From: an uncultured Rhizobiaceae group bacterium
Lineage (GTDB): Bacteria; Pseudomonadota; Alphaproteobacteria; Rhizobiales; Rhizobiaceae
Direction of reading: 5' to 3'
Assembly (NCBI GenBank): GCA_905479965.1
Contig: CAJQOR010000416.1
Span: forward strand, 1-6,658
Length of the DNA: 6,658 bases
Shown: positions 1-5,144 of the stretch, piece by piece
How the letters are laid out: the number at the start of each line of letters is the position of its first letter
How positions within the stretch are numbered: position 1 is the first letter of the stretch
Translations under genes and position numbers: made by a program
Notes under the pieces: generated by a model
What the model saw: only the letters and a program-made list of their open reading frames with translations
Databases searched by the model: none
Told to the model about the DNA's origin: nothing

Positions 1-1
1 A

Positions 2-235
2 TCCGACATTTTAAATGCGCCAATTGATCGGCCAACTGTTTTAGAAACCACAGCGTTAGGTGCAGCATGGCTTGCTGGTATGAAAAGTGGCACGTGGCCA
101 AATATGGATGAGTTTGCAAATTCTTGGAAGTTGCAACAGCGTTTTGAAACAAAGATGGCAGGCGATGTGCGCGACCAAAAATATAGCAGCTGGAAATCAG
201 CTGTTTCATGCTTGATCGCGCGCGAAGGCAGCTAA
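2..235 (+). CDS. glpK: Glycerol kinase, C-terminal fragment (5' end outside window)
   Basis: The frame is open from the left edge to a TAA stop and gives the last 77 residues of an FGGY-family carbohydrate kinase. The stretch PIDRPTVLETTALGAAWLAG matches the second FGGY signature as it appears in glycerol kinases, where the usual form is PV-RP-ETTALGAA-LAG. That signature lies in the C-terminal actin-like ATPase domain. Glycerol kinase is a cytosolic enzyme that phosphorylates glycerol to sn-glycerol 3-phosphate with ATP. The end of the protein (QRFETKM, then a YSSWKSAV segment) also fits the normal C-terminus of the family, so the gene appears to end naturally here. It converges on the DUF1330 gene with only 18 bp between the two stop codons. 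The catalytic N-terminal domain is not visible, so the substrate is inferred from this short segment; another FGGY kinase is possible but less likely. Confidence 0.88.
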   Translation, partial: SDILNAPIDRPTVLETTALGAAWLAGMKSGTWPNMDEFANSWKLQQRFETKMAGDVRDQKYSSWKSAVSCLIAREGS

Positions 236-253
236 GCCTTTATTATTTCACCA

Positions 254-535
254 TTATGGCATTAGGTGAATGGTGCTTTGTCCGCCATTTCGGCGAAGCC
301 CATGCACGTCTTGAAGCGTGTCATCATTGATCCATGCGAGTGCTTTTTCCTTGTCTGGAAAACTCAAGATAGCTCCCATATCAGGTATTTCTATCGTCCC
401 TTCTAGCAAGATCACGTCTTTGCTTGCAGAAACAAGCGCGCCGCCGTGCTTTGCAAGCGCGTCTCCTGCAACCTCTCGGTATTTCGCAAGGCTATCAGGG
501 TTATCGATGATAAGGTGAACATAGGCATAAATCAT
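254..535 (-). CDS. DUF1330 family small protein
   Basis: A complete 93-residue protein that resembles DUF1330, a family with a ferredoxin-like (dimeric alpha/beta barrel) fold and no agreed function. Visible family traits are an N-terminal beta strand (MIYAYVHLIID), the segment SLAKYREVAGDALAKHGG, the LLEGTIEIP strand, and FPDKEKALAWINDDTLQDVHGLRR, the analogue of the usual FPS-AAWY-S-Y-R motif. There is no signal peptide or membrane segment, so it should be cytosolic. The start is supported by GGAGA at 542-546 on the coding strand, six bases before the ATG. The gene is divergent from a LysR-type regulator, the classic layout for a LysR target, and its 3' end converges on glpK. A promoter on this strand is not clear: a TATTAT lies opposite 578-583 but lacks a good -35 partner. 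Family assignment is from recalled pattern; an enzymatic role is not supported. Confidence 0.83.
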   Translation of the reverse strand: MIYAYVHLIIDNPDSLAKYREVAGDALAKHGGALVSASKDVILLEGTIEIPDMGAILSFPDKEKALAWINDDTLQDVHGLRRNGGQSTIHLMP

Positions 536-554
536 TTTACATCTCCATTTTGAT

Positions 555-582
555 TTGGCCCATATCTATCATCGGATATAAT
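555..582 (+). promoter_or_regulatory. Candidate sigma-70-type promoter for the LysR regulator
   Basis: TTGGCC at 555-560 is followed after 16 bp by a consensus TATAAT at 577-582. The predicted transcript start near 589 would leave a leader of about 33 bases before the first ATG at 622. The -35 matches the consensus TTGACA at four of six positions. The -10 lies inside the first copy of the 14-bp direct repeat, so a regulator bound there would compete with polymerase. This is a sequence match only; AT-rich intergenic DNA yields such matches by chance. Confidence 0.4.
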
Positions 583-619
583 ATGCAAAAACACGTGATA
601 TTACAGATATAATATGCAA
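575..619. repeat. 14-bp exact direct repeat, candidate operator of the divergent promoter region
   Basis: GATATAATATGCAA occurs exactly at 575-588 and again at 606-619, 31 bp from start to start, close to three helical turns. Each copy holds a TATAAT hexamer and an ATATGCA element. The pair lies between the DUF1330 gene and the LysR regulator, where a LysR-type protein would be expected to bind. Two copies on the same helical face suit cooperative binding by a dimer or tetramer. The repeat is directly visible; the operator role is inferred from position. Confidence 0.55.
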
Positions 620-629
620 TAATGCATAT
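612..629. promoter_or_regulatory. Inverted repeat over the LysR gene start, candidate autoregulatory site
   Basis: ATATGCA at 612-618 and TGCATAT at 623-629 form a perfect 7-bp inverted repeat around a 4-bp spacer. The left arm is shared with the second copy of the direct repeat, giving three ATATGCA elements in the region (581, 612, and inverted at 623). The dyad covers the ATG at 622 and ends just before the ATG at 631. A dimeric regulator bound here would block the regulator's own transcription or start region, as expected for LysR autorepression. The dyad is seen; its role is inferred. Confidence 0.45.
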
Positions 630-1503
630 CATGGATTTAAATTGGGAAGATTATCGCGCCGTTCTTCACCTTGTTAGAGAGAAATCACTAGGGGCAGCTG
701 CTGATCGTTTGGGGTGTAATTACACCACGATTGCTAGACGCATTGCTCGTGCAGAAAATGCGCTTAATCAAGAACTGTTTGAAAAGTTATCAAGCGGTTA
801 TCAAGCTACCGAACTTGCGTATAAAGTTGCTGAGCACGCAGAAAAAATGGAAGAAGCATCAAACAATCTTTTGCGTTATGCCGCTTCGCTAGAGGGTGAT
901 CTTTCTGGATCGTTGACGATCACGTCACCGCAGTTGTTAGTCGCCTATTATATTAGTCCTGTTCTCAAAGAGTTCAGCCAAAAACATCCAAATGTAGAGA
1001 TTAAAATAAAGGCGACGAATGAGCTGTTAAACCTAAATAGGCGCGAGGCAGACTTAGCTATTCGTATCACCAATGATCCGGGCGAAAGTCTTGTCGGACA
1101 AAAATTGACAGAACAGCGTACATCCATTTTTGCGACCGAGAAAATCGCATCAAGTATTGAAAATGATCCAGATATGCCCCTTAGTTGGATTTGGTTTGAG
1201 CATTGGGACAATTTACCTGAAAAGGCTTTACAATCTCGCTCTGTTCCCCATCCTAAATTTATCTTTGATGATATGTCTGCAGTAATAGGTGCTGCGCAGG
1301 CGGGCTTGGGAATTGTGCGTCTACCGCTATTTTTGGGTCGGTGCACGCAAGGTCTGCGGCAAGTAAAATTGATCGAGCCCCAACCTTATATCGATATCTG
1401 GAGCTTAAGCCATTCTGATATGAAAGACGCGCCCAAAGTGCGCGCTTTTAAAGATATCCTTATTCCTTATTTCAAATCAAAGCGTTCAGATTTCACAAGC
1501 TAA
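622..1503 (+). CDS. LysR-type transcriptional regulator
   Basis: A 293-residue protein of normal LysR-family length. Residues about 7-64 form the N-terminal winged helix-turn-helix: DYRAVLHLVREKSLGAAADR, then LGCNYTTIARRIARAENALN as recognition helix and linker, then ELFEKLSSGYQATELA as the wing. A linker helix (about 68-90) leads to the substrate-binding domain from about 95, with SGSLTITSPQ, YISPVLKEFSQKHPNVEIKI, READLAIRI and AAQAGLGIVRLPLF all typical. It should act in the cytosol as a dimer or tetramer that senses a small effector, which cannot be told from sequence. It is divergent from the DUF1330 gene and lies 101 bp before an acuI-like gene on the same strand; either may be a target. 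No Shine-Dalgarno sequence precedes ATG 622 or the alternative ATG 631. Residue 4 at 631 may be the true start, as many relatives begin close to DLNWEDYRA. Confidence 0.92.
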   Translation: MHIMDLNWEDYRAVLHLVREKSLGAAADRLGCNYTTIARRIARAENALNQELFEKLSSGYQATELAYKVAEHAEKMEEASNNLLRYAASLEGDLSGSLTITSPQLLVAYYISPVLKEFSQKHPNVEIKIKATNELLNLNRREADLAIRITNDPGESLVGQKLTEQRTSIFATEKIASSIENDPDMPLSWIWFEHWDNLPEKALQSRSVPHPKFIFDDMSAVIGAAQAGLGIVRLPLFLGRCTQGLRQVKLIEPQPYIDIWSLSHSDMKDAPKVRAFKDILIPYFKSKRSDFTS

Positions 1504-1604
1504 TGTGATCTTAATTCCATTTCTGATGATAGATAAATTTCTTGATTGCAATTTGTGTGTTCGGTGACATAGTGCAGTGCAAGATATTTTAATGGGAGTG
1601 AGAT

Positions 1605-2600
1605 ATGAGCTTTAACGCGATCATCGTCGATAAAGATGATGAAGGAAAAACATCGGCCTCGGTAAAGTCGATCAACGACAATGATCTACCTGATGGCAAT
1701 GTGACCATTGCTGTTGAATATTCAACAGTAAATTATAAAGACGGATTGTGCATTGGCCCTGGTGGCGGTTTGGTTCGAAATTACCCACATATTCCAGGTA
1801 TTGATTTTGCTGGCACAGTCGAAGCATCCGATGATGAACGTTATAAGCCGGGCGACAAAGTTGTGCTGACAGGTTGGCGTGTTGGTGAAGCCTATTGGGG
1901 TGGATACACGCAAAAAGCCCGCGTGAATGCCGATTGGCTTGTTCCGCTTCCAGATGGATTAACAACCCGCCAAGCGATGGCTGTGGGTACGGCTGGTTTT
2001 ACCGCAATGTTAGCTGTGATGGCGCTTGAAAACCAAGGAATGAAAAAAGGTGAAGGTCCTGTCCTTGTCACCGGTGCTGCCGGTGGTGTTGGTTCAGTTG
2101 CAACAGCCATTTTGTCCAATCTTGGCTATGAAGTTGCAGGTGTAACTGGTCGTCCAGAAACCGCTGATTATCTTAAATCTTTAGGCGCTACGCAGATCGT
2201 TGCACGTGAGGAGGTTAATGAGACGACGAAACGTCCATTGGAAAAAGAAACTTGGGCAGGATGTATTGATGCTGTTGGCGGTGAGATGATGGCGCGTGTC
2301 TTAGGCCAAATGCAATATGGTGCATCTGTTGCTGCCGTTGGGCTTGCCGGTGGTGCAGCGCTTCCAGCAACGGTAATCCCGTTTTTGCTCCGCGGGGTCA
2401 ATATCTTAGGTATTGATAGCGTTATGCAACCTTATGAAAATAGAGTGGAAGCATGGAAACGTGTCGCAACAGATTTGCCTCTTGATAAGCTTGAAGACAT
2501 GATTGTCCCAGCAAAACTGAGTGATCTGCCCCAGCTTGGGAAAGACATTTTAAAAGGCCAAATTAAGGGCCGAGTTGTTGTCGATGTCAACGCCGAATAA
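1605..2600 (+). CDS. acuI: NADPH-dependent acryloyl-CoA reductase, YhdH/AcuI family
   Basis: A complete 331-residue medium-chain dehydrogenase/reductase of the quinone oxidoreductase-like YhdH/AcuI group, at the usual length. The GroES-like catalytic half carries NYKDGL (43-48), IPGIDFAGTVEAS (63-75) and KPGDKVVLTGW (81-91). The Rossmann half has VTGAAGGVGSVA (155-166) as the dinucleotide loop and TGRPE (181-185), where the family recognises the NADPH 2'-phosphate. No zinc-ligand cysteine pattern is present, as expected. Characterised AcuI proteins reduce acryloyl-CoA to propionyl-CoA in the cytosol. This detoxifies the reactive acryloyl-CoA made from DMSP, acrylate or 3-hydroxypropionate. 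GGGAG at 1594-1598, six bases before ATG, fixes the start. A possible promoter, TTGATT at 1542 and TGACAT at 1565, is weak. No DMSP lyase or propionate genes are in view, so the physiological substrate is inferred. Confidence 0.88.
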   Translation: MSFNAIIVDKDDEGKTSASVKSINDNDLPDGNVTIAVEYSTVNYKDGLCIGPGGGLVRNYPHIPGIDFAGTVEASDDERYKPGDKVVLTGWRVGEAYWGGYTQKARVNADWLVPLPDGLTTRQAMAVGTAGFTAMLAVMALENQGMKKGEGPVLVTGAAGGVGSVATAILSNLGYEVAGVTGRPETADYLKSLGATQIVAREEVNETTKRPLEKETWAGCIDAVGGEMMARVLGQMQYGASVAAVGLAGGAALPATVIPFLLRGVNILGIDSVMQPYENRVEAWKRVATDLPLDKLEDMIVPAKLSDLPQLGKDILKGQIKGRVVVDVNAE

Positions 2601-2615
2601 AAAGTAGAAAAAGAT

Positions 2616-2648
2616 AAAAAAAGCCCGGTCAGATTGACCGGGCTTTTT
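2616..2648. terminator. Strong bidirectional intrinsic terminator between acuI and the helicase gene
   Basis: AGCCCGGTC at 2622-2630 pairs perfectly with GACCGGGCT at 2636-2644 around the 5-base loop AGATT. The stem can extend by four A-T pairs. On the plus strand it ends in five T (2644-2648), suited to stopping acuI transcripts 16 bp after the stop codon. On the minus strand it is followed by seven T (complement of A at 2616-2622), suited to stopping the convergent helicase transcript, which ends at 2662. One hairpin therefore probably insulates both genes. Confidence 0.93.
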
Positions 2649-2661
2649 CGTTGGTTTGAAT

Positions 2662-4989
2662 TTATTCGCTACGAGGTCGTTTCCGGCCCACCATACCACC
2701 AGCAGATCCGCCAGCTGCGTCTTTACCACGGCCTTCTTTCTTTTTAAGGCCAGTAAATTTTACCGTGCGGTTTTTCCTTGCTTTTTTAGGCTTTTTATCA
2801 GTCGCTCTATCTTCCGGCCATTTTGCGCCTTTTTGCTCTTGCGCTTCACCACCATTATTTGTGAAATTGCTATCATTGGCAAATTGTTCTTTTGGTCGAC
2901 GATCACGTTTTGGTTTGCGATCTCGATCATCACTTGATTTACCTGAGCCACGTTCAAGTTCTTCTAGAGCCTTATCGCGATTTTTGCGATTTTCATCTTT
3001 ACGACGTTTCGGCGCAACATCCCGACCTGCTTCACGACCTTTTTCACTGCCAGATTCTCGGCCAGATTCTCGGCCAAATTCTCGGCCAAATTCTCTGTCA
3101 GAGCGATCGCGACGTTCGCGGCGCTCTTCGCTCGAAAATTTAGGTTTATCCCACTTTTTTTCGCCGCTGCGCTGTTCTCCATCACGCTGTCCCCCATCAC
3201 GTTGCCCCCTGCCACGTGGTCCTTTACCTCTGTGCTCACCACCACGATCACCACCACGATCACCACCACGATCATTGCCACGATCTCTATCACGATTGCC
3301 CCTGCTGCGTTCACGCGGAGGTTGCTCATGATCAAAATCTGGAACGCCATCAATCTGTGTGACACGAATGCTTTTTTCCAAAGTTTGATTTGGTCCAATT
3401 GCAGTTAGAAACCCATCAAAGCTGTCATTTGAAATTTCAACATAAGTTTCTTCGTTGCGAATTTTAATCGAGCCAATATTGCGTTTTGTTAAACCGCTTG
3501 ATTTACACAACATTGGCAATAACCAGCGCGGTTCAGCTTTTTGGTTGCGACCAATGGATAATGATATCCATTTACCGTTTTCAAATTCAGCCGTTTGGCG
3601 GGGTCCACGTGGTGGCGCGTCAAAATCACGATCTGCACCACGGCCCTGACCTTTTTGGTTGCGAGCAGGCTTGACAGAAATTTCCATCAACTCTTCTGGT
3701 GCAGATTTTGAATTGCGATGACCGCGCACAAATGCGGCGGCAATCTGCTCTGCTGAGTGCGTTGCCAAAAGTTGCTCTATAAACGTTGTTTCGGTTTCAT
3801 CGATTGGATTGACTAAAAGTGGATCGGCTAAAATACGCTCGTCATCACGGGCCAGAATATCATCTGCAGACGGCGGATTAGCCCAAGTCGCATCCACATT
3901 TGCCCAGCGCAGCAAGCGCTCAGCACGGCCCCGTAAGTTCGCCGGAACCATCAATGCACTCACACCTTTACGGCCCGCACGGCCGGTACGGCCTGAACGG
4001 TGAAGGAGTGTTTCTTTGTTTGTTGGAAGATCAGCATGAATAACAAGTTCAAGATCTGGTAAATCAATCCCGCGCGCAGCAACGTCGGTTGCGATACACA
4101 CTTTTGCGCGACCATCGCGCATGGCCTGCAAGGCGTGGCTTCGCTGCTCTTGGCTTAATTCGCCAGACAGCGCAACAACTGAGAACCCGCGGTTTGAAAA
4201 ACGAGATGTCATGCGCGCAACTGCTGCACGTGTTGCACAAAAGACGATTGTGTTTTTCGCATCATAATATCGAAGCACATTAATAATGCCGTTTTCAACG
4301 TCACGGTGATTAACCATCAAAGCGCGATACTCGATATCAACATGCTGCTTTTCTTCAGACGCTGTTGCAATGCGCAAAGCATCATTTTGATAGCGTTTGG
4401 CCATGTTGGTGATCGTGCGCGGAACTGTTGCAGAGAACATCAAGGTTCTGCGATCTTCCGGTGTTGTCTCTAAGATATATTCAAGATCATCGCGGAAACC
4501 AAGATCAAGCATTTCATCCGCTTCATCAAGAACGACCGTTTTAATATCATTAAGCTGCAGCGAACCACGATCAATATGGTCACGCAAGCGACCAGGCGTG
4601 CCCACAACAATATGGGCGCCTTGAGCAAGAGTACGGCGTTCTTTGCGCATGTCCATGCCGCCAACACACGACGTGATCACAGCATTTGTCGGTGCATAAA
4701 GCCATTGCAACTCGCGTTCCACCTGCAGTGCTAATTCACGCGTTGGAGCAACGATAAGTGCAAGTGGCGCACCGGAACGATCAAAGCGCTCAGCTTCTCC
4801 CAATAGATCAGGGGCAAGTGACAGACCAAACGCTACTGTTTTACCGGAACCGGTCTGCGCAGAAACAAGCAGGTCGCGACCCAACAAATCAGTGTTAAGA
4901 ACCTCTAATTGCACAGGTGTAAGTGTTTCATAGCCACGTTTTTCTAAAGCGTGGCTGAGCGCTGGATGAGCGCCATCAAATTTCAACAT
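2662..4989 (-). CDS. DEAD-box ATP-dependent RNA helicase, DeaD/CsdA-like, with long disordered tail
   Basis: A 775-residue helicase with a complete two-domain RecA core. Visible motifs are Q (GYETLTPVQ, Q27), I (AQTGSGKT, 44-51), Ia (PTRELA, 82-87), Ib (TPGR, 131-134), II (DEAD, 155-158), III (SAT, 186-188), V (ATDVAARGID, 300-309) and VI (HRSGRTGRAGR, 330-340). Residues about 474-548 (WISLSIGRNQK to RVTQIDGVP) resemble the DbpA-type RNA-binding domain. The last 220 residues are a charged Arg/Gly/Asp/Glu/Lys-rich, probably disordered tail with DRGG and E(F/S)GR repeats. The family unwinds short RNA duplexes in the cytosol, aiding ribosome assembly, mRNA decay and cold growth. The DeaD/CsdA label rests on this layout and length; DbpA and RhlE types normally lack so long a tail. 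AAAGG opposite 4996-5000 lies just upstream of the ATG. Transcription appears to end at the shared terminator. Confidence 0.93.
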   Translation of the reverse strand: MLKFDGAHPALSHALEKRGYETLTPVQLEVLNTDLLGRDLLVSAQTGSGKTVAFGLSLAPDLLGEAERFDRSGAPLALIVAPTRELALQVERELQWLYAPTNAVITSCVGGMDMRKERRTLAQGAHIVVGTPGRLRDHIDRGSLQLNDIKTVVLDEADEMLDLGFRDDLEYILETTPEDRRTLMFSATVPRTITNMAKRYQNDALRIATASEEKQHVDIEYRALMVNHRDVENGIINVLRYYDAKNTIVFCATRAAVARMTSRFSNRGFSVVALSGELSQEQRSHALQAMRDGRAKVCIATDVAARGIDLPDLELVIHADLPTNKETLLHRSGRTGRAGRKGVSALMVPANLRGRAERLLRWANVDATWANPPSADDILARDDERILADPLLVNPIDETETTFIEQLLATHSAEQIAAAFVRGHRNSKSAPEELMEISVKPARNQKGQGRGADRDFDAPPRGPRQTAEFENGKWISLSIGRNQKAEPRWLLPMLCKSSGLTKRNIGSIKIRNEETYVEISNDSFDGFLTAIGPNQTLEKSIRVTQIDGVPDFDHEQPPRERSRGNRDRDRGNDRGGDRGGDRGGEHRGKGPRGRGQRDGGQRDGEQRSGEKKWDKPKFSSEERRERRDRSDREFGREFGRESGRESGSEKGREAGRDVAPKRRKDENRKNRDKALEELERGSGKSSDDRDRKPKRDRRPKEQFANDSNFTNNGGEAQEQKGAKWPEDRATDKKPKKARKNRTVKFTGLKKKEGRGKDAAGGSAGGMVGRKRPRSE
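3049..3096. repeat. Four 12-bp tandem repeats inside the helicase tail
   Basis: Units of GCC(A/A)(G/A)ATTCTC(G/T) form run from 3049: two identical GCCAGATTCTCG copies, then GCCAAATTCTCG, then GCCAAATTCTCT. On the coding strand they encode the E-F-G-R / E-S-G-R series at residues 633-647. The unit is a multiple of three, so gain or loss of copies keeps the frame. The close identity suggests recent duplication by slippage rather than selection on each codon. Confidence 0.9.
3238..3288. repeat. 12-bp tandem repeats encoding DRGG in the helicase tail
   Basis: ACCACGATCACC is repeated exactly at 3241-3252 and 3253-3264, followed by diverged copies at 3265-3276 and 3277-3288. On the coding strand these give three consecutive DRGG units at residues 573-584 (bases 3238-3273), flanked by further RG and RD dipeptides. 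RGG-type repeats are a known RNA-binding and condensation-prone motif. This array is separate from, and differs in sequence from, the E(F/S)GR array nearby. Confidence 0.9.
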
Positions 4990-5048
4990 AAAATGCCTTT
5001 TTGGAATTAGACCACGTTTGCAAAGATTAATTCGTAAGCAACCTGGCC

Positions 5049-5065
5049 ATCGCGAATTGCGCGAT
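5049..5065. promoter_or_regulatory. Hairpin in the probable helicase leader
   Basis: ATCGCG at 5049-5054 and CGCGAT at 5060-5065 are perfect 6-bp complements around the 5-base loop AATTG. If helicase transcription starts upstream of it, the hairpin would fold about 60 bases before the start codon on the minus-strand transcript. It has no T tract on either strand, so it is not an intrinsic terminator. A role in leader structure is possible but unproven. Confidence 0.3.
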
Positions 5066-5092
5066 TTTCATAAACTTTGCCCCGCTAGTACA

Positions 5093-5104
5093 GTGCAATT
5101 GCAC
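5093..5104. promoter_or_regulatory. Perfect 12-bp palindrome upstream of the helicase gene
   Basis: GTGCAATTGCAC is self-complementary over all 12 bases and lies 104 bp upstream of the helicase ATG and 41 bp downstream of the sensor kinase stop. Position and symmetry fit a dimeric regulator site. On the minus strand it contains TTGCAC, followed after 17 bp by GTTTAT, a weak promoter match. I do not recognise the palindrome as the site of a specific regulator. The rest of the 155-bp gap (4990-5144) shows no gene and no clear terminator for the kinase. Confidence 0.4.
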
Positions 5105-5144
5105 AAATGTATAGCCTTTTACCTTCAATTGATTGCGCTTTAGG

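Noticed and set aside
247..270. TTCACC and GGTGAA as a possible glpK terminator hairpin
   Set aside because: The stem is only six pairs with a 12-base loop, no T tract follows, and it lies in the end of the DUF1330 coding sequence.
948..1346. A 132-codon minus-strand frame inside the LysR gene
   Set aside because: It is a shadow of a well-supported regulator gene, with no ribosome binding site and no family resemblance.
1542..1571. TTGATT with TGACAT as a promoter for acuI
   Set aside because: The spacing is acceptable but the -10 matches consensus at only three of six positions, so it is mentioned in the gene entry and not listed as a feature.
3049..3288. Short regular repeats considered as a CRISPR array
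   Set aside because: The units are 12 bp, directly adjacent with no unique spacers, and lie in frame inside a coding region.
2765..3331. A 188-codon plus-strand reading frame rich in Ser, Arg and Pro, opposite the helicase tail
   Set aside because: It mirrors the Arg/Gly/Asp repeats of the helicase tail on the other strand. It has no ribosome binding site or recognisable domain, and the helicase frame explains the region fully.
2964..3398. A second minus-strand frame with ENLA and VVVI repeats
   Set aside because: It is a frame-shifted reading of the 12-bp tandem arrays inside the helicase gene; the periodicity comes from the DNA repeats.
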